Source of the DNA: Euptelea pleiosperma
Lineage: Eukaryota > Streptophyta > Magnoliopsida > Ranunculales > Eupteleaceae
Assembly: GCA_035048495.1 (NCBI GenBank)
Contig: CM068553.1
Location: 30,714,978 to 30,778,977, forward strand
Direction: 5' to 3'
DNA: 64,000 nt
Shown: in pieces, positions 1 through 11,076 of the stretch
How positions within the stretch are numbered: position 1 is the stretch's first letter
Layout: each line of letters opens with the position of its first letter
Translations under genes and position numbers: made by a program
Notes under the pieces: model-generated
Told to the model about the DNA's origin: nothing
What the model saw: the letters and a program-made list of their open reading frames with translations, nothing else
Databases searched by the model: none

Positions 1-857
1 TTTTGGAACTCGGGCAACTTCTGAAATGGGCTTTGCAACTTTAGGAGCCTTGCCTACCTGTCTATATCCATTTCTTCTTTTGAACCTCTGCAGGTTCGGT
101 AATAGAGACATAAATAAGAGATAACCGCCAAGGTTAAATTACAAAACATCAAAGATGATTTGAAGGCACATCAGACGATGAATCATAAGTGCAAACCTCG
201 AATTTTTAGATAACCTGAGATGCTAATTGTGGGGGAAAAATATCAGATCTATCCCATACAATCTTCGATGTCAGACAATTCATATATCGATGATGATCCG
301 GCAAATTTGGAGCTTCAGGACAGAACGTTTTCTCCACTGCTGATAATAGGATAATCTCCGAAAGAGGCGTGGTTATACATGTTGATGACACTCCGACGCT
401 TAAGTCAATTTAAGGTGTTCTAACAGGGTTTTGAGATATAGAAAATAAGATTCAGAGTTAGATAATCTAGATCGAGAAAGCAAGATCTCTTTCCCAATTC
501 TGAGTGTCATATATTTATAACCTCGGAACTAGCATGACTCACCTTCCACGTGTCCACTTCTCGTTAGTTAGATTTGATTTGGAGAGATTTTGTTATGACA
601 CAACCTCTTCTTGTTGGATCTGAACTTCCTCCATTCAGTTATATCTGGAATGACTAAGTGGCACCCTACGTGGTAGATATTTGATTGGAGGGTTGCAGGA
701 ATTGGCATAGTAATCAATCTTATCACCACGTGGCAATTATGCAGTAGATAAATAAGTAATTAACCTTGTTGAAGTTTAAAATACTTATTTGTACGTAGAT
801 TCTGTTACTTGTCAAGAATTGATATCGTATCGTACCTACTAAGTATATCGTTATCTA

Positions 858-1137
858 ACCGGGGTGAGTTGAATGTCATTTTCATCAAGTATGCTATTGA
901 ACTTGTCGGGATGAGTTGAGTGTCATTCCCGTCAAGTAGGCTGTCTGAACTTGCTGGGATGAGTTGAGCGTCATTCCCATCAAATAGACTGTTGAACTTG
1001 CCGGGATGAGTTGGGCGACCTTCCCGTTAAGTAGACTGTTGAACTTGCCGGGATGAGTGGGGTGTCATTCCCGTCAAATAGATTGTTGAACTTGCCTGGA
1101 TGAGTTGAGCGTCATTCCCGTTAAGCAAATTGTTTGA
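858..1137. repeat. 47-bp tandem repeat, about 6 units
   Basis: About six imperfect copies of a unit of about 47 bp, recognisable by the recurring GGGATGAGTTGAGCGTCATT and a following CCCGTCAAGTAGACTGTT. The same array with the same unit number is in copy B at 39243-39522, so it predates the duplication. Subrepeats like this are common in U3 regions of long LTRs and in subterminal parts of DNA transposons. Confidence 0.85.
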
Positions 1138-2082
1138 ATGATTTGTCAAGAAGGATTGAATGCCTTTCCGACAAATTTATTGCTGAATCCTCAAGGTTTT
1201 ATCGACATTAACCTGTCCCGAGATGCATATTTCTTGGATATCTAATCTGACACGTGGCCCTTCCTACTTGTGAATGACGCATGACTAAAAAAGCAAAGGT
1301 TGATAGCTGTTTCGACAGGCTTCTCCGACGCATTTATTCATGCATGACTCAAGATACCAGGTGTCGACTTTTCGTATTCCACACGTGTTATGCCAGTGCC
1401 ACGTGTAATCATCTTATTAGCCAAAAAATATGGTACCCACACTAATATAAACTTAATAGCTAACTAATCAAGTGGTTCAAGTAGAGTTTCTAAATTTGTT
1501 AAAGGTCTCACCTAGCACCAATCTCTTACTGTTTAACGATCATCAAAATATCACCAACAACAAAGTAGAGGAGCTGATGAAGTATCCAAAAATAATATAG
1601 GTAATGCTGATAAAGCAAAAAAAATTAAATAGAACAACGTTTGTATAAATATTAATTAAATTATGAGTAACATGTCTATTTAGTGAAAACTAGGTTCCAG
1701 TATAAGGGCATGTTTGTTAAAAAAAAAATTGGATCTGCTTCAAGCCCAAAGTCATCAAAACTTTTTTGACTTAGTTTTTATGAGGATGATCAGATGGTTG
1801 AGATTATGTTCTTTCGTTGATTTTTGACCTAGGGGCTCTCTGGGTAAAGCGTATTGAATGGTTGAATACTAAAAACGATTTGATGGAAAGATCTTAAGTG
1901 TGCCAGCACCTAAAAAACCATGTGAGGTAATCATTTGTCTGATTGATAATATTAAATTGAATGAGAAGAAAACATTATGCAGAATGGCATTGATAAATGG
2001 GAACATCTGCTCTGGCACGGCATGGATCTTACCTGTAACTTTTCCCATACCGAGCTACTCATTGGCCATCTACTATGGCGGG

Positions 2083-2226
2083 CGAGTAAAACTTCTGTCA
2101 CAATGGGATTGCAAATCACACAAACACAGCCAATGAGTTCTCGGCACGTACACCTAAAAAGCAAAAGCACATGGGTATGTTGCAAAAGCACTTGTGTACG
2201 TGCCAAGAACTCATTGGCTTGTGATG
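2083..2226. mobile_element. Small foldback MITE present only in copy A
   Basis: Copy B reads straight through this point (about 40390), giving an empty site, while copy A has about 144 extra bases. The insert contains inverted arms: AGCCAATGAGTTCTCGGCAC is answered on the other strand by AGCCAATGAGTTCTTGGCAC. The exact ends are uncertain because the flanks are G/C runs. Confidence 0.6.
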
Positions 2227-2729
2227 CCCTTTTTGTGGGAAAATAAATCATTCGGAGCGTGAGCATAAATTTGCAGGGGGGACAATATTTTATCTCCTCC
2301 CTCTTCTGAATGCCCTTCCATGCTATTTATTTAAGCCCTGTTGGGAAAATTACCTTTCAATGACAATGACTTTTTTAGTAAAGAATGGAGAACGACCATT
2401 TGAGTCCATTGACCTAATATGTGCATATTTGAGTTATGGGCTTAATTACTTTATTGATGCAGCAATTTGCATCTCACACCCAATGTGTTTAAAATATTTG
2501 CGTCTCACCCTTTGACTATGGTCAATGTCCTTGACCACAGAAGGTCATTAACGGTCTCCGGATGGACATCCCAATATTTTTTAAATGACTATAATGATCT
2601 TGGGTGAGATGCAAATATTTTAAAAATATTGGGTGCAATGCAAATTGCATTAATAAAGGAAGGGGGACAAGCAAAATATCCTTGTTTTGAAGATTTTTTA
2701 TTTTATTTTAAGGATTGTGACTTCAGAAC

Positions 2730-3034
2730 CAAGGTTTAAACGAGACTGTTTTAACAGTTAAATGGACTGGGGGCATTACTGTTTAAACGGCCTTTAAAAT
2801 GGATTGAAACAGCTAGGGGTAATGGAATTAAACGGTTTTAACGGCCGTTTTTTTCACAAAATTTTTCAGAATTAAACGGCTGTTTAAACGATTTTAATGG
2901 CCGTTGAAACAAAGAAATGGCCGTTTTATTCAAAAACGTAAAACGTGTTTAAACGGTTTTAATGGAAACGGGTTTAGGGCGTTACCGTTTAAACGGCCGT
3001 TAAAACCGTTTAAACAGCCATTTTTAAAACCATG
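2730..3034. mobile_element. hAT-like MITE built of palindromic AAACGGCCGTTT motifs
   Basis: Left end CAAGGTTTAAACG, right end TTTTTAAAACCATG, so the termini are roughly inverted. Flanks TTCAGAAC (2722-2729) and CTCAGAAC (3035-3042) form an 8-bp target-site duplication with one mismatch, the size expected of hAT elements. The interior is a run of GGCCGTTTAAACGG-type palindromes with no coding capacity. The orthologous copy is 40919-41326. Confidence 0.6.
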
Positions 3035-3191
3035 CTCAGAACCTTTCTTCATTTACTTTTGGCCCAACCGTATGGAATCTAAGGATTGGGTGCTAATAAT
3101 TCAAACAATCCAACATGGAATCTACCTTAAATTCAGTTCAATTGAAACATTTCATAAAACAAAGGAGCCAGAACTGGATCGGATAGCTTAC

Positions 3192-3299
3192 CTGAAGAAC
3201 GAAGTGGTGACAACAAGGCCGATCGCTAGCATGAGAATGGCTAAGTATGGAAACCAGGCATCTGGGACTGGACTCATGATGGGTTTCGCTGCCGGAAGC
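3192..3299 (-). pseudogene. OST5/TMEM258-like exon (oligosaccharyltransferase small subunit), partial
   Basis: On the minus strand a 108-nt exon lies between an acceptor (TTTGAAG before 3299) and a strong donor (CAG/GTAAGC after 3192). It reads MSPVPDAWFPYLAILMLAIG followed by LVVTTSFF. The P-V-P-x-A-W-F-P start followed by the first hydrophobic helix resembles the N-terminal half of the small OST subunit called Ost5 in yeast and TMEM258 in animals, a two-helix ER membrane protein of roughly 80 residues that stabilises N-glycosylation complexes. The second helix is not found downstream in the window, so this is a partial gene, either continuing beyond base 1 or a duplicated fragment. The copy at 41484-41592 has an extra base. 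Family assignment is from memory of the motif; a captured pseudoexon is the likeliest reading. Confidence 0.55.
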
Positions 3300-3928
3300 C
3301 TTCAAAGAAAAACCAAAAAACGAATTTCAGAATGCCCTAGAAACCTTTAGAGATTCAACTTAGATGGGTTTCTTCAATAAATCTTGATATGGCGAAAACT
3401 CCTTAAAAAAAAAAAGGTCAACGAAGCAGAAAGATGGAAAGAAAGAAAGACTTACTGGAAAATTATCATAATGCCAAAAAAAAAAGAAAAAATAAGAAGA
3501 CTAACTCGGATTGGCGGTATCAACGTGAGCTAGTAGGGGCGGTTCGAGCGGCGGCATCCAGTGCAAGCAGAGACGTTTTGGAAGATGATTTTGATTCTGC
3601 TGTGGAGATGATTTTGATCAGGTCCGGTGTTGCTGCTAAGTGCTAAGGATTTGGACGAAGGAGACGGCTGAGAAGGAGAGATTGATTTCTTTTTGGAGGG
3701 TGCAAAGACGGACTTTTTCTCCATTGTTGTCACTTTCAGCGTGTTTCCTCTTCATATTTTCTTCTTCACTTCCACGTGATTTTGCTTTACGTCCTTACTT
3801 TATCGATGCAATTTGCATATCATCCCAATATTTTTTAAAGGACTATAATGATCTTGGGTGAGACGCAAATATTTTAAAACCATCGGGTGCACACCCACTG
3901 CAAATTTCATCAATAAAGTAAGGGGGAC

Positions 3929-4332
3929 CATGGTTTTAAAAACGGCCGTTTAAAGGGTAACGCCCCAAGCCCGTTTCCGTTTAAACCGTTTAAACCCGTT
4001 TTATCGGTTTTGAAAAAAATGGCCCTTTTTTTGTTTTAACGGCCGTTAAAATCGTTTAAACAGCCGTTTAATTTCGAAAAATTTTGTGAAAACAACGGCC
4101 GTTAAAACAGTTTAATTCCGTTTAATTTCCGTTAAAATCTGTTAAATTCCATTTTTTTTTAAATTTGAAAATTTGAATTTCAGCGCCACTTTTTTCCGTT
4201 AAAATCCGTTTAATTCTGTTTTTTTCCATTTTTGCCCCTGACCGTTTCAATCCGTTTTAACGCCGTTTAAATGGTTTAAATGGTAACGTCCCCAGTCCGT
4301 TTAACCGTTAAAACGGCCTCCTTTAAACCTTG
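3929..4332. mobile_element. hAT-like MITE (AAACGGCCGTTT family), copy-A specific
   Basis: Begins CATGGTTTTAAAAACGGCC and ends in the reverse complement of CAAGGTTTAAAGGAGGCCG. It is flanked by a perfect 8-bp duplication AGGGGGAC at 3921-3928 and 4333-4340. Copy B carries the uninterrupted target near 42280 (AGTGAGGGGGACAAGC), which proves insertion. It lies in opposite orientation to the 2730-3034 element. No coding capacity. Confidence 0.8.
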
Positions 4333-4386
4333 AGGGGGACAAGCAAAAAATCATTGTTTTTAGGTTTTGTTTTTTGGGTCGTGATG

Positions 4387-4768
4387 TAACAAGGTATACC
4401 TGAGATCTTTTCATTTGCGGAAGCAACAATTTTGGTAGTCACCACTGCCATCTGGTCCCACAGACCGCATGGATGTTTAGCCCACCCTTTAATAGACATT
4501 CATACAAAAAATCAGCTTGTTTAATGATTTTTAGCCGTTGGTTTTAGTACTCAAAAGGTGGTTGTATTCAATGGCTATAAGAATGCCTTAAATGCTACTA
4601 AAAAGTGTTAAAATCTAATGGTTATAGATTACCCATCAACGTGATTTTTGGTATGTATATCCACCAAGGGGTGAGATAAACATCGAAGCGGTCAATGGGC
4701 CCAGATGGCAGTGGTGACTACCAAAAATGCCGCTTCCGCAGATGAACAGTTTCAGGCATACCTTGTTA
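4387..4768. mobile_element. Foldback element with long inverted arms
   Basis: The two ends are inverted copies over at least 80 bp: TAACAAGGTATACCTGAGAT at the left and, on the other strand, TAACAAGGTATGCCTGAAAC at the right, both continuing into a shared GGTAGTCACCACTGCCATCT. Copy B lacks it. The ends fit a TA target duplication, suggesting a Tc1/mariner-like or palindromic MITE, but that is inference. A relative lies at 35580-35930. Confidence 0.65.
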
Positions 4769-4987
4769 TATCTTTTTCCTTTTTTTTTTTTTAGGTTTTA
4801 TTTTTTAACAGGATTGTGAACTATAAAAGGAACTCACCTTCACAGGTGGTTAAGCACGCTAATGTCCCTCATCAATTTTGACGAGGGGCCACAATATGAG
4901 CCATGTGGCACACTCTTAGAGGTCACTAACCGTACGAATGTTGGGCCCATCACTGCTACATACCAAATATCAACCTGACTTAAGGGT

Positions 4988-5080
4988 GGCAATTTGGCCC
5001 ATCGGGTCGGGCTTCCCTCGGACCGGGCTTAAGTCGGGCCGGGGCAATCAAGCCCGCCAGCAACTCGGGCCCCACTTATA
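4988..5080. repeat. G/C-rich ATCGGGTCGGGC-type dispersed repeat
   Basis: Short G/C-rich stretch of GGGTCGGGC and CGGGCC motifs between the end of repeat unit X and the start of the array at 5090. Similar wording occurs weakly near 37500-37600. No reading frame or terminal structure is visible. Confidence 0.3.
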
Positions 5081-6379
5081 CCCCCTCTTATATGTTTTAA
5101 CAAAGGATGCCCGAGATCTTATCCCCTAAATGGACAGTGGATCTCTGTCATTCACACCTGATTTTGGCAAATGCTTTGTCGGGGAGTGCCGAGGGCACAG
5201 GCCACCCACTTTCTAAATAACAAGTGACAATGATTGTCTTATACCCCCTCTTATCTTATATGACTTCAATAATGAGTGACTGAGATCCACTATGCATCAT
5301 ATCAATGGCTGAGATTAACTCCCACCCAATTTTGACAAACACTTTCACGGGCCACCCACACATATAACAAAATAACTCAGTTGCATTCTCTTATCTTATC
5401 CTGCTTCATAAGATATAGAGTGGTTGAGATCAAATCCATCTATCCAATGTCGATGGTTTCAGCCACCCAATCCCCATCATTTTTCATTCACTCCCACTCA
5501 TTTAACCTCAATTTATTAAAAATTTGAAATTAAAATTTTGAATTTTAACACTGTTATTTTTTGTTATATCTATTATTTTCTTATTTTTTCTATTTTTCCC
5601 TCTCTGCTTTACAATCCGTTATAACAGCCGCTATAATGGAAAAATGGTAACGCCCCAGTCCGTTATACCGTTCGAGTGCCAGAGGCACTCAATTTTTGCA
5701 AACAATTTTGTCGGAGAGTGCCGTGAGCACAGGTCATTTACAATCTATATAACAAAATAGGGAAGTTGTCTCCCCACTAATACCCCCTCTTATATGTTTC
5801 ACCAAAGAAGGGCCAAGATCTTATCTCCAAAATAGATGGTGGATCTCAGCCACTCACACCTGATTTTGGCAAACGCTTTGTTGGAGAGTGCCGGGCCCAC
5901 TATCTAAATAACAAGTGACAGTGGTTGTCTTATACTCCCTCTTATCTTATATGGCTTCAGTAATGAGTGGTTGAGATCCACTATACTTCATATCGATGGC
6001 TGAGATTAACTCCTACCCGATTTTGACAAACAGTTTGTCGGAAAGTGCCACGGGCACGGCCACCCATGCATATAACAAGACAACTCAGTTGTATTCTCTT
6101 ATCTTATCCATCCATCTAATGTGGACGGTCAGATAAAGAGTGGTTGTTATAATGGAAAAAACGGTAACGCCCCAGTCCGTTATACCCTTTGAGTGCCGAA
6201 GGCACCCAATTTTTGCAAACGCTTTTGTCGGAGAGTGCCGTGGGCACGGGCCATTTACTAGTATATAATAAAACAGGTAAATTATCTTATCTCTTATCTT
6301 ATCCTATCCAGTTTCAACAAAGAGTACTGGCTGAGATCTTATCCTCCAAATGGATGGTGGATCATCCTCACCTAAAATC

Positions 6380-6462
6380 AACTATTGATTCATCTTCCAT
6401 GTAGGTACGCCAAAATTGTTATAGAAAATGTTGTGAAAATTGTTGTCTCCCGATCCTAACCC
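6380..6462. mobile_element. Terminal fragment of a foldback MITE next to a TA microsatellite
   Basis: The sequence up to CCCGATCCTAACCCTATA matches an end of the complete foldback element at 45399-45796. Only one arm is present. Both copies abut TA repeats, so the family probably inserts into TA-rich DNA or carries a TA run at its tip. Confidence 0.55.
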
Positions 6463-6556
<94 letters not shown>

Positions 6557-6575
6557 CATATATACATATATATAT
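6463..6575. repeat. (TA)n microsatellite with interspersed TACA
   Basis: About 110 bases of almost pure alternating TA with occasional TACATA interruptions, directly beside a MITE end. Non-coding. Confidence 0.95.
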
Positions 6576-8282
6576 GATGGATCTCAGCCATTCACACCCA
6601 ATTTTGACAAACGCTTTGTTGGAGAGTGCCGTGGGCACTGGCCACCCACTATCTATATAACAAGTGACAGTGGTTGTCTTATACCCCTCTCATCTTATAT
6701 GGCTTCAATAATGAGTGGCTGAGATCCACTATGCTTCATATCGATGGCTGAGATTAACTCCCACCCGATTTTGACAAACACTTTGTTGGAAAGTACCGCG
6801 GGCACGGGCCACCCACGCATATAACAAGACAACTCAGTTATATTCTCTTATCTTATCCATCCATCTAATGTGGACGATTAGATAAAGAGTGGTTGAGATC
6901 AAATTCATCGATCTAATGCGGATGGTTAGATTTTAGCCACTCAATCCGCCTCATTTGACATCAATTTATTCAAAATTTGAATTTCAACACCCTTATTTTT
7001 TGTTATTTATGTTATTTTACTATTTCTCCCTCTGTGCATTACAATCAGTTATAACAACCGTTGTAATGAAAAAAACGGTAACGCCCCAGTCCGTTATACC
7101 GTTTGAGTGCCGAAGGCATCCAATTTTTACAAACACTTTTGTTGAAGAGTGCCGTGGGTATGGGCCATTTACTATTCTATATAACAAGACACATTGGTTG
7201 TCTCCCAACTTATACCTCCTCTAATCCTCCCCCAAATGGACGGTGGATCTCCGCCACTCACCTGATTTTGGCAAATTCTTTGTCGAGGAGTGCCGATGGC
7301 ACGGGGCACCCACTAGTATATAACAAAACAGGGAAGTTGTCTCCCCACTTATACCCCTCTTATCTGTTTTAACAAAAAAGGGCCTAGATCTTATCCCCCA
7401 AATGGACGGTGGATCTCAGCCACTCACACCTGATTTTGGCAAATGCTTTGACAGGGAGTGTCGTGAGCACGGGCCACCCACTATCAATATAACAAGTGAC
7501 TGTGGTTTTCTTATACCCCATCTTATCTTATATGGCTTCAATAATGAGTGGCTGAGATCCACTGTGCTTCATATTGATGGCTGAGATTAACTCCCACTCG
7601 ATTTTGACTAACACTTTGTCAGAAAGTGCCGCGGGCATGGGCCACCCATGCATATAACAAGATAACTCAGTTGTATTCTCTTATCCTATCCATCCATCTA
7701 ATGTGGACAGTTAGATAAAGAGTGGTTGAGATCAAATCCCTCGATCTAATGTGGATGGTTAGATTTCAGCCGCTCAATCCGCCTCATTTGACCTCAATTT
7801 ATTCAAAATTTAAATTTCAACACCGTTATTTTTTGTTATTTTTCCATTTCTCCCCATGTGCATTACAATTTGTTGTAACAGTCATTATAATAAAAAAAAC
7901 GGTAATGCCCCAGTCCGTTATATCGTTTGAGTGCCCAAGGCACCCAATTTTTGCAAACGCTTCTGTCAGAGAGTGCCGTGGGAACGGGCCATTTACTAGT
8001 ATATAATAAGAGAGGGTTTTGTCCCCCTCAAGTAGTGGTCTAGATTGGACCACTTTGAATCAATGGATCATATTTTTTGGGGTTTTCAACCCACTAACCC
8101 ACTCTCCAATAAGCCCTCTCTCTCAATCCCGCCAATATGTTTCAATTTTTACTCCCCCCTCTTTTTTCTTGGGCACAAAGTGGGTTTGGACGAAGAGGGA
8201 TTTAGATGTATCACGTTGAACTACATGCACATGCCATTAGTTGATCGTTTTCACCAACGCCTTCTGCTTGATTCTTAGGTGA

Positions 8283-8288
<6 letters not shown>

Positions 8289-8322
<34 letters not shown>
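8289..8322. repeat. (CT)n microsatellite
   Basis: An uninterrupted run of about 17 CT dinucleotides, just after a CTTAG/GTGAGT sequence that resembles a splice donor. CT runs like this are frequent in plant 5' leaders, which fits a gene-derived fragment here. Confidence 0.9.
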
Positions 8323-8324
<2 letters not shown>

Positions 8325-8422
8325 TAGAATCACCATTCAGGTGGTTATTTTGGGGGGGTTTGATCTTTCCACCTGAATTTGTTAGGGTTTTGGCTTTTAG
8401 ACGGTTTATTGATTTGAATTTG

Positions 8423-8545
8423 AATCAATGGAGACATTCATCAGAGTCATTACGTGCAGATTTTTTAGCGAAACTAGGGGTCACGGATCGACAGATACAG
8501 ATGTGGTTGGGTGGTCGACATGTTACAAGTTGGTGGGTTCTTTGA
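8423..8545 (+). pseudogene. Homeodomain-like fragment (helix 2 to helix 3)
   Basis: The plus-strand frame reads SESLRADFLAKLG followed by VTDRQIQMWLGGRH. This resembles helices 2 and 3 of the homeodomain of plant DDT-homeodomain (RLT/HB-1 type) proteins, where the recognition helix normally reads x-T-D-R-Q-x-Q-M-W-F-x-x-R-R. Here the invariant W-F is W-L and the basic tail is lost. Upstream there is no helix 1, only a CT-rich leader-like stretch, and the frame ends soon after. I read it as a captured or decayed exon piece, not a functional gene. Nothing recognisable follows in 8550-8860. Confidence 0.45.
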
Positions 8546-8859
8546 TGAACGTTCCAGATTGATTTTAGTTGGTGGGGTCTGACGGATTTGTAGTTTTGTC
8601 GCAGTCGCGCTTACTGTGTTTGGATATGAAGCGGTGAAACTGTACACGGAAAGCAAGAATAGGAGGATGAATGGGGACATTAAAGCAGTGTGGAGCGATA
8701 GTCGAGTGGAGCAAGCTCCTGATGGCTTCATGTCCTCTAACAGTAGGAGGGTTCTAGCTTCTAGGTTCCAATGGTGGATTCATACCGTGCCCACTCCTCT
8801 TCGACCTTGGAGTCAGTCCCCAGGTATGATCAACGTCTCTTAAAGCACTCAGAAGCTAT

Positions 8860-9714
8860 GATTAATGGATGAGATTTCGTGTAACTTTTATGTACAGCAT
8901 GAGTACTGTTTGTGTTGTAAGTGTGCACAAACCCATCTCCTCCTGTAATCTTGATATTTGATGACCCTCAACCATCATGGAGCGGTTAGGATCGACTATG
9001 ATGCATCCAAGATGTGGCTCACCTTCCTTAGAGATGGTTTCTTTTTTGTAAGTAAGCCTGTTTTTTTAAAGAGATCAGTAACTCAGTGAAGGCGGGTTTT
9101 AAACCCTAGAGATGGTTTATGGAGAAAAGCTTGCTCCTACCCAAGATGTTTCTCACTCCTTGGTTGACCTACCCAAGCCAAAAATTAACATGATTGGTTA
9201 TTTCTAGCTGTTAAATTTGAGCATTTTTCATGGGATGATTTCTAGCTGTTGGATTTCAACTGTTCGAAATCATCAATCGGGCTGATTTTTAGTAAATCGA
9301 TCTGGGGTCGGGGTGGGCCAAACATTCATGACCGTTTGACTGTATTTGCATGCATCTGTATTGTGAATTTGTATTTGCATGTTTATTTTTTGATATATCA
9401 TTGACAACCCATCAATAGTTTGTGTTTCAATTCCTGGAGTACTGGCTACCAATAAGGGAGCTACTGATGTCCTCAAATCTTTTTGGTTAAACAAAATAGG
9501 CTTATCAAACCAACTTGAGCCGACTAGACTTTGGCGATCGAACAGTAGCAATTCAGCCTAAGGCACACCCTTTCGGGGACCATTGACACGTGAATGATTG
9601 CTCCACCACATGATGGACCTACACACCAACAATCAGCCTAATTAGTGATCTCTAGCAAGTGGATTTGAAAATTTTTAGATGGTAAAATCCAATGGCTAAC
9701 AACATAGATTTTAT
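8860..9714. other. Intergenic stretch without a recognisable gene
   Basis: Contains a truncated SINE (9045-9112) and, from about 9150 to 9330, paired inverted bits around GATTTCTAGCTGTT and TCATCAATCGGGCTGATTTT typical of the foldback elements elsewhere in the window. No conserved protein frame is visible on either strand. Confidence 0.5.
9045..9112 (-). mobile_element. Truncated tRNA-derived SINE
   Basis: Matches the 3' two thirds of the longer SINE at 36730-36847 in the same orientation: the T-rich start, GTAAGCCTG, AGTAACTCAGTGAAGGCGGG and the box-B-like GGTTTTAAACCC. The 5' third with box A is missing. Confidence 0.55.
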
Positions 9715-9945
9715 CCACTCACACCCGATTTTGACAAATGCTTTGTCAGGGAGTGCCATGGGCACGGGCCACCCACTAGTATATAACAAAACAGGGAAAT
9801 TGTCTTATCTCCTATCTTATCCTATTTGGTTTCAACAAAGAGTGGCTGAGATCTTATCCTCCAAATGAATGGTGGATCTCAGCCAGTTACACCCACTTTT
9901 TGGCAAACGCTTTGTCAGAGAGTGCCCGCCCGGGCCACCAAGAAG
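9715..9945. repeat. Fragment of the 5-8 kb repeat array
   Basis: Carries the GGGAGTGCCATGGGCACGGG module and the ATCTTATCCTCCAAATGAAT module of the 5090-8010 array, separated from it by 1.7 kb of unrelated sequence. Confidence 0.7.
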
Positions 9946-10257
9946 TTAAATATAAAAAAGGGTTTATATAAAAATTTTGACTTAGGCCTCAACTTGCATA
10001 TAGATAAAGGTATTTTATTTATATCTGCACTGGCAGCAAAGATGTCCGCAGTCTATATATACTACGATGTCTGCAGTGGTAGCAAAGATGTCTGTCTCCC
10101 ATCCTCTCACTTACAAAACAACCATTATTTGGGGTACAATGATCTAAAGGTTTGAAATCACTAACCATGATTTTTGGTTTGTAGGTCCTGCTAGATATTG
10201 GCAACGCTAGGTCCAGCCAGAGACAACCAGTCCTTGCCCCCACGAGAAAAAATCTAT
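9946..10257. other. Short non-coding stretch with a local duplication
   Basis: A segment around CTGCACTGGCAGCAAAGATG (about 10025) is repeated as CTGCAGTGGTAGCAAAGATG (about 10072). No gene or element ends recognised. Confidence 0.4.
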
Positions 10258-10646
10258 GATACCGACTTTGGTATCAAAATTTTGATGCTAAAGTCCCTCA
10301 ACTTGCCACGTAGTAGACTCTTTCGGGCCCACTGACTCCATGAATATTTGGCACACATCTCGGTGGATCCACACAAAAAAACTCAGCGTGATTAGCGATT
10401 TCTAGCCATTGAATTTGAGCACTTTTCATCATGGGCTTGGAACCACTTCATAGGCATGTTCATAAAGCCCATGATAAAAAGTGCTCAAATCCTATGGCTA
10501 GAAATCACCAATCAAACTGATTTTTGGTGTGTGGGTCCACCAAGATGTGGGACAAATATTCATGGAATCGGTGGGGCCGAAAGAGCCTACTACGTGGCAA
10601 ATTGAGGGACTTCGGCATCAAAATTTTGATGCCATAGTCGGTATCA
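10258..10646. mobile_element. Foldback MITE 1 (GATACCGACT termini)
   Basis: Two arms of about 180 bp are inverted copies: GATACCGACTTTGGTATCAA at the left and the matching GATACCGACTATGGCATCAA on the other strand at the right, with a short loop near 10445. Non-coding. A second copy follows after 28 bp and a 58-bp end fragment is at 35350-35407. Confidence 0.8.
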
Positions 10647-10674
10647 AAGAACAGCCCCCGCACCCACGGTTCTT

Positions 10675-11065
10675 TGATACCGAATTCAGCATCAAATTTT
10701 TGATGCCGAAGTCCCTAAAATTTGCCACGTAGTAGACTCTTTTGGGCCCACTGACTCCATGAATATTTGGCCCACATCTTGGTGGACCCACACACCAAAA
10801 ATCAGCGTGATTGGTGATTTCTAGCCGTAGGATTTGAGCACTTTTCATCATGGGCTCTATGAATAGGCATATGAGTTGGTTCTAAGCCCATAATGAAAAA
10901 GTACTCAAATCCAATGGCTAGGAATCACTAATCATACTGATTTTTGGTGTGTGGCTCCACCAAGATGTGGGCCAAATATTCATGGAGTCAGTGGGCCCTA
11001 AAAAGTCTACTACGTGGCAAATTGGGGGACTTCGGCATCAAAATTTTGATACCGAAGTAGGTAGC
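10675..11065. mobile_element. Foldback MITE 2, adjoining the 3' end of the DYAD-like gene
   Basis: Same family as 10258-10646, again with two inverted arms of about 180 bp. The two elements sit in tandem, separated by AAAGAAC...GTTCTTT, itself a small inverted repeat. The inner end of this element is only 11 bp beyond the predicted stop codon at 11077, so any transcript of that gene would carry it in its 3' untranslated region. Confidence 0.8.
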
Positions 11066-11076
11066 ATAGATTTTTC

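Larger units (their letters stand above)
1..4980. repeat. Duplicated repeat unit X, copy A (left end outside window)
   Basis: Base 1 onward matches 38389 onward nearly base for base in the same orientation, and the match continues with small indels to about 4980, opposite about 43712. The unit holds 47-bp tandem repeats, several MITEs and an OST5-like exon. Insertions present in only one copy (2083-2226, 3929-4332 and 4387-4768 here; 42319-43512 in copy B) show that transposition continued after the duplication. In copies B and C the neighbouring part of the unit has, on the opposite strand, a TATA-like box followed by a CT-rich leader, which resembles an LTR promoter. It could be a very long LTR or a segmental duplication; I cannot decide. 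Confidence 0.8.
5090..8010. repeat. Scrambled array of several interspersed repeat modules
   Basis: The same modules recur many times: a block around GAGTGCCGTGGGCACGGGCC, a block around GGTAACGCCCCAGTCCGTTA (near 5647, 6163, 7078 and 7902) and a block around CTTATATGGCTTCAATAATG. Spacing between equal modules is irregular (about 516, 915 and 824 bp), so this is not a simple satellite but a tandemly duplicated and rearranged composite. Stray pieces lie at 9715-9945 and 32540-32855. Short ORFs here repeat the same peptides and are not genes. Confidence 0.75.

Noticed and set aside
858..1137. CRISPR-like array
   Set aside because: Units are contiguous imperfect tandem repeats without unique spacers, in plant nuclear DNA.
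2904..3350. 148-codon plus-strand ORF
   Set aside because: Antisense to the OST5-like exon and partly inside a palindromic MITE; the spliced minus-strand reading explains the region better.
6382..6591. ORF of alternating I/Y
   Set aside because: Direct translation of the TA microsatellite.
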